Shown piece by piece: positions 34,450 to 44,917 of a stretch of DNA of 64,000 nt (position 1 is the stretch's first letter; each line of letters starts with the position of its first letter). The stretch is from positions 1 to 64,000 of the forward strand of contig NZLU01000017.1 in NCBI GenBank assembly GCA_002692725.1, in the 5' to 3' direction. Made by a program: the position numbers and the translations under genes. Under the pieces are notes generated by a model. The model saw only the letters and a program-made list of their open reading frames with translations, had not been told where the DNA came from and made no database searches. The DNA is from Ponticaulis sp. (lineage in GTDB: Bacteria; Pseudomonadota; Alphaproteobacteria; Caulobacterales; Hyphomonadaceae).

Positions 34450-36564
34450 TCAGAACGTCCCACTCACCCGAAATTTAAAGACTTGAGTTCCGGTTGGGCC
34501 GCCTTTTTGCTTTCTGAAATAAGTGCTGCTGACCACGCCCGTGCCACGGGGGGCGGCCAATGGATCATTCGGATCATCCGCAAAAAACGTCCGAGTGCGA
34601 TAATTATTGGTGTGGAAAATATTTGTCGCTTCGAGCTTCATCGTAACGCCAAAAAAAGCAGTTGTTTCAAAGAACACCCCAACATTGTGGTTTGGCGTTT
34701 CATTGAAGATCTGCTCTTTGCGCCGGAAAAACTCCCTTTCTGATCCGCGGGACACTGATCCACCCCAGGCCGATTTCCAGTCCGGGAGGTCCTGGCGATA
34801 GGAGACATCATACTTCCAATTGTCTTCGCGGGTGAAACGGCGTTCAGTCCCCGTCACCGGGTCTGTCACCTTTGTTTCTTTCCACTCGGCGGAATACCGA
34901 AGCTCGGAATTCGGAATGAAGTCGAACTTGGTGGTGCCCTGAAGCTCAAATCCCAACCGGGTGCCATCGCCGAGATTGCCGAACGCATCATTCGTTCCAA
35001 TGACGATGAAATCCTGCACATCGTCCACTTGGTGATGAAAGGCAGACAGGGTCACAGCACCTCTATTGCCGAAGCGACGTTCGTATTCTGCTCTGTATTT
35101 CCACGTTTTCTCGGGCTCCAGATCCGGATTGCCGACAACCGAAAAGGAGTCGACGACATTCAGGGATGTAGCAAACTGACCGAAGTCCAACTGCGCAATA
35201 TCGCGTTCGACGCTGAGCCGAATCTGATCATCTTCACTCGCTTGCCAGGTGCCGACCAGGCGCGGTTTCGGATAGCTGAAATCCCGCTCCTTTTCCTCAT
35301 CGCCAGTCTGTGTGATCCGTGAAACCTCGAAGACGAAGCCAGACTCCAGGGTAACACTCTCGGTCATGTTCCAAACATGCGTGATGAAGGGTTCGAGGCG
35401 GACTTCTTCAACCCGCGTATCGGCGACGCTGAGCATGACGGGGACGGGACCGGCTCCGGAATCATTTGCAATATCCAGAGTGATGTCGCGATAATTGAAT
35501 GCACCCTCCAGGCCAAAATCCAGAGAATGACGATCAGCCGGTTGCCAGGATACAAATCCTCTGGCCACGCGCTCGCCACGATCCACCGTTTCATCAATCG
35601 TCTGAATATTGCTCAGTCCGGTCGACAGATAGGTTTCGTAAATCTCGTTTTTTTCGTTCATATTGAAACTGGCAAGGCCAATGAGTTTCGCAGACAGTGT
35701 GTCAGAAAACCGGTGCTCCCAATCGCCACCAATTTCGAGATCCGTTTTCGTCGGCCATTCGACCGATCCAGCCGTTGCGGCCAGGAAATTTCCGGACGGG
35801 TCTTCGACTATAACACCAATATTTTGTGTGTCGGTATTGAGCTGATAGCGCGCGTTGAAATTGACCGTATCGGTTTCTGTGGGCTTCCAATTCAGCACAC
35901 CTGACCCACGCCAACCGATCTGATTGGGCTGCCCGAACACCTCACGCGTGTTGAGAAGCGTGCCATCTGCGGCACGCACTTCTTCAAAGCTCTCCGAACG
36001 CCCCCGTAAATTGGGTGTTTGAAAGTCGAGCGTTAGATCTGCAGTATCGCCAAGGGCGAATGTCTTGGTGAGCTGAACGGTCCAGCCGGGACGTTCAGAG
36101 TATTGAATATCGCGTAGTTCGAACACCCATGTGGTCGGCGATCCGCCCTCAATGTCATCCCTCAGAATAACATTTACAATCTGGGTCTGGCCGCGAATAT
36201 CCACATTCGCCGAACTGCCTGAGATCAGCTCAATCAAGTCGACGGATCCAGCTGGAATGCGTTTCAGCTGCTCGGACACATCATCCTTCGACGACGGACG
36301 ATCACCATTTACGAGAATATTGCCGGCCGTGCCGCCGAAGCCGCGCCGGTTTTCGCCATTGTCGATTTCAAATCCCGGAACGCGGGACACCATATCAAAC
36401 GCGGTAATGGGATTGTATTGTTCGAAATAATCTGCGTGGAAGGTCCGAACCCCTTCCACTGAGCGAGCGGCGGCAATTTCGTCGGGCTCGGTCTGGGCCG
36501 TTGCATCAAGCGACAGCACAGCCCCAAGGGCCGCAAAGCCCATTGCGTATTTCAGATGGCGCAT
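34450..36564 (-). CDS. TonB-dependent receptor
   Basis: Outer-membrane TonB-dependent transporter of 704 residues. Signal peptide ends ATAQTEP. The plug has SRVPGFEIDNGENRRGFGGTAGNILVNGDRPSSKDD and ends with INVDIRGQTQ-like sequence (SSANVDIRGQTQIVNVILRDD region, shortened here to its recognisable part), then a long beta-barrel closing with FKFRVSGTF, an aromatic C-terminus. The plug type with NGDRPSSK resembles receptors with Cna-like or DUF-type plugs rather than siderophore FecA; no FecR-like regulator is adjacent. GGAGGGG precedes the ATG. Substrate unknown; carbohydrate or peptide is possible. Confidence 0.85.
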   Translation of the reverse strand: MRHLKYAMGFAALGAVLSLDATAQTEPDEIAAARSVEGVRTFHADYFEQYNPITAFDMVSRVPGFEIDNGENRRGFGGTAGNILVNGDRPSSKDDVSEQLKRIPAGSVDLIELISGSSANVDIRGQTQIVNVILRDDIEGGSPTTWVFELRDIQYSERPGWTVQLTKTFALGDTADLTLDFQTPNLRGRSESFEEVRAADGTLLNTREVFGQPNQIGWRGSGVLNWKPTETDTVNFNARYQLNTDTQNIGVIVEDPSGNFLAATAGSVEWPTKTDLEIGGDWEHRFSDTLSAKLIGLASFNMNEKNEIYETYLSTGLSNIQTIDETVDRGERVARGFVSWQPADRHSLDFGLEGAFNYRDITLDIANDSGAGPVPVMLSVADTRVEEVRLEPFITHVWNMTESVTLESGFVFEVSRITQTGDEEKERDFSYPKPRLVGTWQASEDDQIRLSVERDIAQLDFGQFATSLNVVDSFSVVGNPDLEPEKTWKYRAEYERRFGNRGAVTLSAFHHQVDDVQDFIVIGTNDAFGNLGDGTRLGFELQGTTKFDFIPNSELRYSAEWKETKVTDPVTGTERRFTREDNWKYDVSYRQDLPDWKSAWGGSVSRGSEREFFRRKEQIFNETPNHNVGVFFETTAFFGVTMKLEATNIFHTNNYRTRTFFADDPNDPLAAPRGTGVVSSTYFRKQKGGPTGTQVFKFRVSGTF

Positions 36565-36787
36565 AAACGCCCCTCCCCTGTATTTTATTCTTTCTGATCG
36601 CTTCGCATGTTTTGTGAAGTATATGCAATCTAACCGCGGTCACGTGGTGAACACGAAAATGCGATCTGCCATCAGAAAGTTTGTCTGTTTATATCGGGAG
36701 TTATGTTTCTGAACACGAACACAAAACGACCAAACGTGTTCGACGATGAGGATTGATTGTAATTGATCGATCGATCGACTAATAAAT

Positions 36788-38301
36788 ATGGAGCGCGCCC
36801 AAAAGATGGTGTGTCGGGATAAAGCGGGCAAACCGCACATTCCAGGGAGGAATACGATAATACAAGACACTGGTGGCCAGGAGTCATGGACTAAGAATCT
36901 GAAGAACCCGGCCATCTGGGCGATTATCGTCCTGTTTCTGGTCTATACAGCGAGTTACGCAGACAGAGCCGTTCTGTCCGTTCTTCAGGAAGATATCAAA
37001 GCCGACCTGCACCTGACGGATACGCAGCTCGGATTACTCGCCGGGCCGGTGTTTGCGCTGCTCTATGGCGTGGCTGGAATACCATTGGCAAGACTGGCAG
37101 AACGCACAAACCGCAAGCGCATTGTTCTGACCGGGGTGTTCATCTGGTCATCATTCACAGCGCTCTGTGGTCTGGCCACCAATTTCGTGACCCTCGCCTT
37201 TCTTCGTATGGGCGTCGGCGCCGCAGAAGCAGCCGCTCCGCCAGCCGCGCAATCGCTCGTCGCAGACTATTTCTCCCGCAAAGCACGGGCGCGCGCCATG
37301 TCTGTTCTGGCGCTGGGCGTGCCAATCGGCGTGATGGTGGGCGGCACAGGCGGCGGGATTATTGCCGGCTTTTTAGATTGGCGCCTGACCTTTGCTGCCA
37401 TCGGCCTGCCAGGCATACTGATCTGCCTTCTCGGCATGAAATTTATTTATGAGGCGCCACGCCGCGCGGACGTCAAGAATGCCGATCTAACACCGCTTGG
37501 TTTCTGGGATGCCACCAAGGTTCTTCTTAAAAACCCGGTATTTGTTCTTCTGCTTTGCGGTGCCTTTTTTACTGGAAACGCAGCTCACGCGACCTCATCC
37601 TTCGCAGCATCTTTCTATATCCGAGCCCATGAGCTCGATATGGCCACGGTCGGCAGCACAATTCTTCTCGCCAAAGGCCTTGTCGGCATGGTGGGAACTT
37701 TGGCTGGCGGGTTGTTGTCAGACAAGGTGGATAGCGGAAAAGGCCATGACTACATCATGTACCAGCGCTCGGGTCACTCCTTTGCGGCTCGCTTTATGCC
37801 AGCTCGCTCTATGTCGAGAACACCTGGCTCTCCATGGCTGTCTGGTCGACCGGCTCCTTCTTCGGCGGCTGGATTGTCGGCACCACGATGGCCACCGTTC
37901 AGAATGTGGTCGATTTACGCACACGTGCGACGGGCGCTGCGCTGTTCATGTTTTTCATCACCGTTCCCGGCTCTATCGGACCGGTTATGGTCGGTATGAT
38001 CAGCGATATTGTTGCCTCTGGCGCCATGGGATTGTCAGCCGCAGAGTATGCAGCGACCTGCCCTGGCGGAAAACTCGCCGAATGGGTGACCGCCTTCACC
38101 CTGGCAGATTGTCAGAGCACGTCTGTCTGCGGTCTGACCCTCGGTATGACCGCAGGCGCTTTCCTCTATTTCGGATGCGCAATCCTGTATGCCGCGTCGG
38201 CCATTGTGGCGCGCAAACTGTCACGTCGTGAGGCCGATATCCCGACAACCGATCTCGTTGCCGATGATGGCACGCCATCGAATGATAAAGTGGCGGGCTG
38301 A
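36788..38301 (+). pseudogene. MFS transporter (spinster-like), frameshifted
   Basis: Major-facilitator transporter broken by one frameshift. The upstream frame gives helices 1 to about 8 (YTASYADRAVLSVLQED, the family signature DR-x-x-LS, RTNRKRIVL, GGGIIAGFLDWR) and is in frame to GHDYIMY at 37757-37762. The next frame gives VPALGSLLCGSLYASSLYVENTW and then helices 9-12 (VWSTGSFFGGWIVG). One base is missing near 37757-37762. Start uncertain: ATG at 36788 has no ribosome-binding site; GGGAGG at 36845 sits before no usual start. Not a functional single reading frame as written. Confidence 0.82.
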
Positions 38302-38314
38302 CGGGCAAGAGGCT

Positions 38315-39169
38315 CTAGCGAAACCGTTTGGCGTCGAAATCCCAGATCCGCACAATGCCGGACTGGGAGGCAATCGCCATAAGTGTTCCGTCCTGCGCCC
38401 AGAGCCTGGCGGTGCCATGCACGAAGCCATCGTGAATGCCATGGATCTGGATATCGATGCAGACCCAGTCGGTTGGCACGATCTTTCGAATGCGCAGCGT
38501 ATTATCTAGCGAATTTGACCCGGCATGCATGCCCAGCGCACTGCCAGTGGCACCGGGCACATAATCGGCGATGACGGCAAGCATAATCGCATCGATTTGT
38601 GTGGACGGGTCATCCGGACGTGCCCAGAGAATGGCCCGGCCATCTGCCGAAAGTCCGCCTTCGCCGCGCTTTTTGCCATACCGGCCGAGCGCGACGCGGG
38701 TATCTATCCGATTTGCGAGATCTTCAGGTTCGCCTTCAGTGGTTGGTCGCATCTGAGGTCGCGGATCACACGCTTCCGGGCCGGGCACGTCCGGCATCTC
38801 GCCCCATTGATGGTCGAGATCCTGTCCGCGCGTGCCGCAGGCGGCGTTCACCGTGTAGATTTCGCGGTCTCCGACATGCCCGAGCACCCGCGCCTGCGTG
38901 ACCGATTTGCCTTCGGTTGCCGCGCGCACGTCCACCTCGACCGTTTCACCCGGCAGAGCAAAGGAGAGATATTGCGCCGTCGCCCAGATCAGGGGCCGGT
39001 CGGTTGAAAGCTCAAGCGCCCGAACCGCCGACGCCAACCCCACGCCGCCAAAGAGGAATTTCTGCTTCGGGGGCCCAACCGACAGGCCATAATTGACGTC
39101 GAGCGTAAATTTGTGCGGATCGTCAGTGAGATCGAGCTCGAAGAAACGGGTTGTGCTGGATGATGTCAT
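38315..39169 (-). CDS. Acyl-CoA thioesterase, TesB-like double hot-dog
   Basis: 284-residue thioesterase-family protein with two hot-dog halves: FGGVGLASAVRALE (compare the G-G-x-x-A core) and, near the end, FVHGTARLWAQDGTLMAIASQSGIVR, the QxG.. block of the second half with HDGF. Hydrolyses acyl-CoA esters. The ATG at 39169 begins at the conserved part; a frame extension to 39286 is considered unlikely. Convergent with the broken MFS gene. Confidence 0.82.
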   Translation of the reverse strand: MTSSSTTRFFELDLTDDPHKFTLDVNYGLSVGPPKQKFLFGGVGLASAVRALELSTDRPLIWATAQYLSFALPGETVEVDVRAATEGKSVTQARVLGHVGDREIYTVNAACGTRGQDLDHQWGEMPDVPGPEACDPRPQMRPTTEGEPEDLANRIDTRVALGRYGKKRGEGGLSADGRAILWARPDDPSTQIDAIMLAVIADYVPGATGSALGMHAGSNSLDNTLRIRKIVPTDWVCIDIQIHGIHDGFVHGTARLWAQDGTLMAIASQSGIVRIWDFDAKRFR

Positions 39170-39372
39170 GGAAGCAGATAGTCGCTGATTGTCATTATCG
39201 GCAAGAGTTTCGTCGCTCAGCCGATGCTGCCCCGGATCAGCGTCCCAAAATCGCTGACCCAGAGATCGCCCACATGGCTGACACATTATCCTGAGCTGCC
39301 ATCAAATTCTGGTTGTCGGAATGGATCAGCCTGACCTATGGTTTATTCAAAATCATTTCGGGAGGGAAAACA

Positions 39373-40197
39373 GTGTTTTTGCGGGCATTTCCATTTGTTC
39401 TGGCCGGGATTCTGGCCGCGTGTGCCACGGGTCCAGGAACCGTTGACTCACGCAACGAAGCTTTCCTGCGACCATCGCAAGAGTTTGAAGTCAGTCCCAA
39501 TGGCACAGTTGCCTCAGGTGAATACCTTCTGACTCAGAATCTCATGCCCGTGGCCGGACGCCGGGTGTTAGCAGATTTTTCTCCCGACCTTAAAGTCAAT
39601 GGGCGGAGGTCAGCCGAATTCCGAAAGGACGTACCGCTTTACCAGGTCACATTGTCCGGGGCGGTTCAGGTCTTCTGCGGCTCGATTCCAACAGAAAACT
39701 GGACGGGTCACGAAGAGGAAGCAAACGCCCTGTCGAATTGCCTCGCCGACTCCGACAATGACGGCGAATTCGACCAGCTTTACTGGCACCAATACGTCCC
39801 CTATTCACCGGAAAATTATCAGCCACGGTTTATCATCGGACCAGACCTTCTTTCCGAGCCTGTGCCTTACGAAACAATTCCTGTCGAAAGTATGCCGCCG
39901 AACCCGGCCTATATTCGTTTTGATCGTCACGGAAAGGCGGGCGTTTCATTGATTTACGGGATTAAGGGTTCGGGCAAAGCCCTCAAAATGGCGAAGCCGG
40001 GTTATGTCGAGCTCAAAGGGCCTTTGGACTATCCTGTTGAGGTTGACATGTATGGCGCCAAGATTCGTCTGCTCGGGCTTTCGGGCGATGAATTGTCGTT
40101 CGAATTGCTGTCACCGATCGCGGAGGACGCACGGTTCAAAGGCTATTGCTTTGATCAGTATTGCAATATTCGTTTCTTAGATGAGCCGGCGAATTAG
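39373..40197 (+). CDS. Lipoprotein of unknown function
   Basis: 274 residues. The GTG at 39373 has GGGAGGG 6-7 bases upstream and starts a lipoprotein signal FPFVLAGILAACATG (lipobox LAAC). Mature part contains CGSIPTEN, NCLADSDNDGEFDQLYW, an acidic loop reminiscent of a calcium-binding DxDxDG turn, and CFDQYCNIRF at the end. Family not recognised. Convergent with the GFA gene. Confidence 0.7.
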   Translation: MFLRAFPFVLAGILAACATGPGTVDSRNEAFLRPSQEFEVSPNGTVASGEYLLTQNLMPVAGRRVLADFSPDLKVNGRRSAEFRKDVPLYQVTLSGAVQVFCGSIPTENWTGHEEEANALSNCLADSDNDGEFDQLYWHQYVPYSPENYQPRFIIGPDLLSEPVPYETIPVESMPPNPAYIRFDRHGKAGVSLIYGIKGSGKALKMAKPGYVELKGPLDYPVEVDMYGAKIRLLGLSGDELSFELLSPIAEDARFKGYCFDQYCNIRFLDEPAN

Positions 40198-40227
40198 CTG
40201 ACTAGCAAGATCAGATCGAGTGCGGGC

Positions 40228-40626
40228 TTATGTGATCCGCCCATGATGCTGCTGGCCATCGTCTCCGATGACGTCCCAAGAGGCTTTCGAGCCGACAAAG
40301 ATATGGTGGGCGACTTTCAGGTTTTCGCCGCCTGAAGTGATGATGCCTGCAGGCGCGAACATGCTGTCCTCGCCATTCTTGCCCGGCACGGGTGAGCCGC
40401 AGGTCGAGCAAAACCAGCTTTCCCAATCGGCATCTGGCTTTTTCCAATGGCTGATCAGATGTTCGCCCCTCAGCCATTTAAGGGCGGTTTTCGGAAAGAC
40501 GATGACGGCGACATCGCCCGCTCCGCTCCATTTCTGACAGATAGAGCAATGACAGCAATAAATGCTGTCTGTTTCGGCGCGGATCTCAAAGGCCACGCCG
40601 CCGCAATTACAGGCTCCAGTGATCAT
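40228..40626 (-). CDS. GFA-family (Mss4-like) zinc protein
   Basis: 132 residues. Zinc cysteines appear in ACNCGGVAF, CCHCSICQK and FCSTCGSPV, the pattern of the glutathione-dependent formaldehyde-activating family. Most members have no proven formaldehyde function. Monocistronic, convergent with the lipoprotein gene; no clear ribosome-binding site. Confidence 0.86.
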   Translation of the reverse strand: MITGACNCGGVAFEIRAETDSIYCCHCSICQKWSGAGDVAVIVFPKTALKWLRGEHLISHWKKPDADWESWFCSTCGSPVPGKNGEDSMFAPAGIITSGGENLKVAHHIFVGSKASWDVIGDDGQQHHGRIT

Positions 40627-40699
40627 GAAGAAAGAATGTCAGCCTTGGAAATGTCGGGTCAAGCCGATTTGAATCCCGCCTCCACTGGCAATTCAGGCC

Positions 40700-41110
40700 C
40701 TATGCTTTCAACTTGAATAGCTGACGGGCTTGTCCTACGGCGGAATCATGGGCGAATGAGCCCCGAATTCGCAAGGGAAATCCAAGCCCCAGATCGACAG
40801 GAATGATAGCAAAAGTAGTAAATAGGTCCGACGAGGTGAAGAACACGCCGATAGTCATGATCGGCATCAGCGCCCCCATGAGACACAGGCCGAATTTTGA
40901 GCCGTATTTCAATTCCGTTATGACGTTTGCAAATCCGCCTTCACGAACCACACGCGACTCCCACATGCCTTTGTCACTACCCAAGCCGATGGATTGAGTT
41001 GACGCTTGCCAGTGTTCGGGCAGCGCAAAGCGCCTTACGAAGACTGGAAACATCCAAACTTCGAAGGCGCGCTTGAGCCTTAAGATTAAATCAGGCGACG
41101 CGCCGGCCAA
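40700..41110 (-). CDS. Hypothetical membrane protein
   Basis: Not recognised; 136 residues starting with TTG directly after the lyase stop. One or two hydrophobic stretches (FGLCLMGALMPIMTIGVFF and FTTFAIIPVDLGLGF) suggest a small membrane protein. The coupling to the lyase gene supports translation, but there is no strong ribosome-binding site and no motif. Could also be a chance frame. Confidence 0.42.
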   Translation of the reverse strand: MAGASPDLILRLKRAFEVWMFPVFVRRFALPEHWQASTQSIGLGSDKGMWESRVVREGGFANVITELKYGSKFGLCLMGALMPIMTIGVFFTSSDLFTTFAIIPVDLGLGFPLRIRGSFAHDSAVGQARQLFKLKA

Positions 41111-42166
41111 TTAAAACCCATACGCTTCTTTATATTCAGGGTCTTTTTGCGCGATGAGTTTGGCGAGGTCGACGATCACCTTCGCCTGTTTCCAGGTCGC
41201 ATCGTCCTGCATTTTACCGTCAAGCATCACAACGCCCGTACCATCCGGCATGGCTTCGAGAATGCGGGCGGCGAATTTCACTTCGTCGGGATCAGGTGAA
41301 AAGACCTTCTTCGCAATGTCGATCTGGTTCGGGTGGAGCGACCAGGCGCCATCACACCCCAGAAGGAAGGCATTTCGGAATTGCTGTTCGCAGGCGTCGA
41401 GGTCTGAGATATCGCCGAACGGACCATACATGGCCTTTATACCGGCCGACGCGCAGGCATCGACCATGCGGGCAATTGTGTAGTGCCAAGGGTCTTGCTG
41501 GGCATTCATGCGCTCACGGCCTTCGACCGGGTCTTCGATGACGCGATAGAAGGGATGACCGCCGCCGACGCGGGTGGTTTTCATCTTACGGGAAGCCGCA
41601 AGGTCCGCCGGGCCGAGGCAGATGCCGTGCATACGCGGAGAGGCGAGCGCGATCTGCTCGACGTTTTTGACGCCTTCAGCGGTCTCCAGAATGGCGTGAA
41701 TGCCGATCGGCTTCTTGATGCCATGTTTAGCTTCGAGCTGGGCGAGGAGCTGGTCGACATAGTGAATGTCCCACGGGCCTTCGACCTTAGGGATCATCAA
41801 AACGTCCAGCGCATCGCCGACTTCAGCGAGCAGCGTGGTGACGTCTTCCAGAAACCATGGCGAGTTGAGGCAATTCACTCGCGACCAAAAGCCGGTATTC
41901 GAGGCTTTGAAATCGACCGACTTGCCCATTTCGACCGCGCCCGCACGGGCTGCGTCTTTTGCGTCTGCCGGGATGGCGTCTTCAAGGTTGGCGAGGATCA
42001 CATCGACCTTCTTCGCCATGTCCGGCACTTTTGCGCGAACCTTGTCCAGATGCGGCGGCACAAAATGGATCATGCGCTCGACATTGACGGGCTGTTCGCG
42101 CAATGGCGCAGGAGCGCCGATGGCAAGTGATTTGTAGAAAAGCTGTGGCGGCTTAGTCGCTGACAT
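41111..42166 (-). CDS. CoA-ester lyase (malyl-CoA lyase-like, HpcH/HpaI family)
   Basis: 351 residues. TIM-barrel aldolase of the citrate-lyase-beta/malyl-CoA-lyase group, which cleaves L-malyl-CoA or beta-methylmalyl-CoA to glyoxylate plus acyl-CoA. Motifs are [12 protein letters not shown] (metal-binding Glu/Asp), [20 protein letters not shown] and [16 protein letters not shown]. The ATG at 42166 is better than 42175. Downstream small gene follows without a gap. It could feed acetate assimilation through the ethylmalonyl-CoA cycle, but no other pathway gene is in view. Confidence 0.86.
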   Translation of the reverse strand: MSATKPPQLFYKSLAIGAPAPLREQPVNVERMIHFVPPHLDKVRAKVPDMAKKVDVILANLEDAIPADAKDAARAGAVEMGKSVDFKASNTGFWSRVNCLNSPWFLEDVTTLLAEVGDALDVLMIPKVEGPWDIHYVDQLLAQLEAKHGIKKPIGIHAILETAEGVKNVEQIALASPRMHGICLGPADLAASRKMKTTRVGGGHPFYRVIEDPVEGRERMNAQQDPWHYTIARMVDACASAGIKAMYGPFGDISDLDACEQQFRNAFLLGCDGAWSLHPNQIDIAKKVFSPDPDEVKFAARILEAMPDGTGVVMLDGKMQDDATWKQAKVIVDLAKLIAQKDPEYKEAYGF

Positions 42167-42234
42167 ATGTCTCAATCCCCGGTGAGTTTTTATCTGGGCG
42201 CGAAACTAGGCTTGCTGCACTGCAACGTAAAGCC

Positions 42235-43167
42235 CTATTTCCGCCCTTTCTGAGCCAGCGGATGGGCGGCAACCAACATGTCGGCGAGGTCATCTGTGAG
42301 GAGATGGGTGTATATCTGCGTCGTCGAGATATCGGCATGGCCGAGCAGTACCTGAACGGTTCGAAGATCCGCGCCGCCTTGCAACATGTGTGTCGCAAAT
42401 GCATGACGCAATGAGTGCGGTGAAATTCGCGCCGGATCGAGCCCCGCTTTCAGCGCCCGTTCGCGGATGATGTTCTGAAGGGTTCGGCGATTGATGTGTC
42501 CCTCTGTACCACCGGAGGGAAAGACAAATTTGTCTGCCAGTGCGCGGTTTTTCTGAGGCAACGCGCTCGGTCGTGTCGCCAGCCAGTCCGAAAGCGCTGA
42601 CTGGGCCGGGCCACCCACAGGGCAGAGCCGCTCCTTCTGACCCTTGCCCAGTATACGGATATATCCGTCCGTCACGGTGTGGAGGGCCGTCATCGGAAGG
42701 CTGCAGACCTCACTGGCGCGCAATCCGGCGGAATAGACAAGCTCCAGAATGGCAAGGTCACGGATATCTTTATCGCCGTCGCCTTCGCATGCCCTGAGCA
42801 AAGCCCCCGTTTCTTCGCGGCTAAGCACATCGGGCACTTTGCGGTTTGCATCCGGCGGCGTCAGGCCCTGCGCGGGATTTGTGTCGCGCATACCGTCTTC
42901 AAGCTCGAACCGATAAAACTGACGCAAGGCGGAGATGCGCCGCGCGATCGTCGATGCCGCCAGGCCGAGATCTGACAAAGACTGCTGATAAGCGGCGAGA
43001 TCTGAACGGGTGGCCGCGACCAGATCGCAGCCCGATTCTGACAGACTGTCTGCAGCATGATTCAGATCGCGACGATAAGCGGCCAAAGTATTGTCTGAGG
43101 CCGCGCGTTCGACCGCCTGCATTTCGAGAAAAGCATTTATGCGTTCCCGAATGTCGGCCCGGTTCAC
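42235..43167 (-). CDS. xerD: Tyrosine recombinase XerD
   Basis: Site-specific recombinase (310 residues) that with XerC resolves chromosome dimers at dif. N-terminal SAM-like domain with AYRRDLNHAADSL; catalytic residues are Arg in SAGLRASEV, Lys in GKGQKERL, His-x-x-Arg in SPHSLRHAFATHML, His in LLGHADISTTQ and the nucleophile Tyr in IYTHL. Position beside aroK is typical of xerD in alphaproteobacteria. Starts one base after the upstream gene's stop. Confidence 0.94.
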   Translation of the reverse strand: MNRADIRERINAFLEMQAVERAASDNTLAAYRRDLNHAADSLSESGCDLVAATRSDLAAYQQSLSDLGLAASTIARRISALRQFYRFELEDGMRDTNPAQGLTPPDANRKVPDVLSREETGALLRACEGDGDKDIRDLAILELVYSAGLRASEVCSLPMTALHTVTDGYIRILGKGQKERLCPVGGPAQSALSDWLATRPSALPQKNRALADKFVFPSGGTEGHINRRTLQNIIRERALKAGLDPARISPHSLRHAFATHMLQGGADLRTVQVLLGHADISTTQIYTHLLTDDLADMLVAAHPLAQKGRK

Positions 43168-43168
43168 A

Positions 43169-44917
43169 TTAATCCCCGACGCGTTGATAATTCAGAGCTT
43201 CGAGTGCCAGGCGTCGCGCTTCAGGCTCATAGCCATGCGTTGACAGTAATTCCAGAATTTCAGCCAGATCAGCCGATTGGGTCCTGTCCGGGTCTCTGCC
43301 CAATGCACTCACTATGCGCAGAAGCGCTTCGCCAACCGAACCTGAATTGAGATTCGATCGAACCAGAATCTGATCCTTCACACTGAGCTCAGTTCCGGAC
43401 GACAGCGTATCACCGGCATCGCCCGACAGAAATTCAACCGCTTCGGGCGCAAGCGCGCCATCAAATACCAGGAAATGATGGAGCATTCTGGCGGTTTGTG
43501 ACTGGGTTGCCTCATCTGCCGTGTCGGCGAGACGGCGGGAAACCACGCGCGGCGAGGCAGACGATCTATCCGCGCCACTGACCACCCGCACGCCATCTAG
43601 CCAGGCCTGTAGAAATGCATCCTCCTCCGGCCCGCCCTCAACGCTGGCCATGCGCTGAAACCGATTGGCCTGTCCCTGATCACCAGCCGCCAGCATCGCG
43701 ATGGCGAAAAATTCTGCGTTTGCGCCAATCGCCTCAAAGTCGTTGATTTCGGCGATGTACGGGCGCAAAACGCCTGCCAGTATAGCGAAGCGTTCTGGTT
43801 CAGATCTCGCCCAAATCAGAGCGCGGCGGATCGAAGCCACTTTATTTTCTTCACTCGTCGTCTCGTCTTCCAGAACATAGAGTGCGCGATCGAGAGGGTC
43901 GGCCCAGTCCTCGCCGTCGAGATCAGTCTCGTCTTCTTCGCTTTGTGCCTCGGCGTCTGCCTCAGCAGCGTCTTCGACATCTTCATCTTCACTTTCAGAG
44001 ACGTCTTCAACTTCAGGCTCGGGCTCGGGATCCCGACGATAGGCCTCCCGCAATTCGTCTGCGATCATTAAACCATTGAATGCCGCGCGTCGTGCCATAC
44101 CAATGCGCATGGGCCGTTCGATATCGGTACGAAGGGAAATTTCCCGCGCAAAGCCCGGATTGACCGCCGAATAAACAGATTCGGGAAGTGGAAATTCGCC
44201 GGCAAAACTGAGCGCGGTCGTCAGGCCGGATTTAAAGTTCGCCTCTGGCAGTTCCGCCTCGGCCCGCGCCTCGTCATCTTCCGGCATGGTTTCCAGCGCA
44301 TTTATGGCCGTCTGGATCCAGGGATCATGTGCGTCCTGTTCGAGCCCCAGCTCAATGGCGAGATTTGCAGATGCAAAATTGCCCTCCAGCGCAAAGCATA
44401 CGGCGCGCGCCTGAAACAGATACGGGCTCACCTCAATCGACGAGCGCACAACTGAACAGGCTGAAGCTTCATTGCCTCTGACAAACTGGAGTTCAACCAT
44501 AGCTTCCGTCGAAGATTTGATCCCTTCCGCGTCCGGCATGTTCCTGGCAAGCTCTGCATAGGCCTCGAGCTTGCCTAAATCCCAGATTAGTCGCATGCGC
44601 TGGGCGAGCAATCGATCGCTGTCTTCGCCCGCCGGTGCACGCCCGGGCGAGAGGAGAACCCGCTGCAAAAGGTCGCGCGTTGTCGGGCTGAGTTGATAAA
44701 CGCCAAGACGGCCAAGCAGGGGCATAAGGGAGTCCACCGAGCTGCCCTGCCAGAGGGTCACCGGCAAAGCACCTTCCGCACGAGATAACCGCCCGACACC
44801 CCAGGGATCGATGTCGCCAAGACCTGTGCTTTCAAGCGCGCCCTGTGCTGACGCAGCACAAGAGTGTACACTCAGTCCGACGCAGGCGATGGCGCCGATC
44901 AGCCAGCGACTAAACAT
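43169..44917 (-). CDS. Exported repeat-rich protein of unknown function
   Basis: 582 residues with a Sec signal (SVHSCAASAQG). Alpha-helical, rich in Ala/Glu/Leu, perhaps TPR/SEL1-like, with a run of acidic residues at about 310-360 (EPEPEVEDVSESEDEDVED and more) that is low complexity. Not recognised as a known family. The ATG at 44917 overlaps the end of an upstream 44-residue gene by eight bases, and xerD begins just after its stop, so it belongs to one transcript. Confidence 0.7.
   Translation of the reverse strand: MFSRWLIGAIACVGLSVHSCAASAQGALESTGLGDIDPWGVGRLSRAEGALPVTLWQGSSVDSLMPLLGRLGVYQLSPTTRDLLQRVLLSPGRAPAGEDSDRLLAQRMRLIWDLGKLEAYAELARNMPDAEGIKSSTEAMVELQFVRGNEASACSVVRSSIEVSPYLFQARAVCFALEGNFASANLAIELGLEQDAHDPWIQTAINALETMPEDDEARAEAELPEANFKSGLTTALSFAGEFPLPESVYSAVNPGFAREISLRTDIERPMRIGMARRAAFNGLMIADELREAYRRDPEPEPEVEDVSESEDEDVEDAAEADAEAQSEEDETDLDGEDWADPLDRALYVLEDETTSEENKVASIRRALIWARSEPERFAILAGVLRPYIAEINDFEAIGANAEFFAIAMLAAGDQGQANRFQRMASVEGGPEEDAFLQAWLDGVRVVSGADRSSASPRVVSRRLADTADEATQSQTARMLHHFLVFDGALAPEAVEFLSGDAGDTLSSGTELSVKDQILVRSNLNSGSVGEALLRIVSALGRDPDRTQSADLAEILELLSTHGYEPEARRLALEALNYQRVGD

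Noticed and set aside
36767..36781. GATCGATCGATCGA run as a repeat array
   Set aside because: Only three to four copies of a 4-mer; too short to be called a functional repeat.
42235..43167. xerD as a mobile-element integrase
   Set aside because: Length, motifs and its position beside aroK-aroB fit the housekeeping recombinase; no attachment sites or cargo seen.
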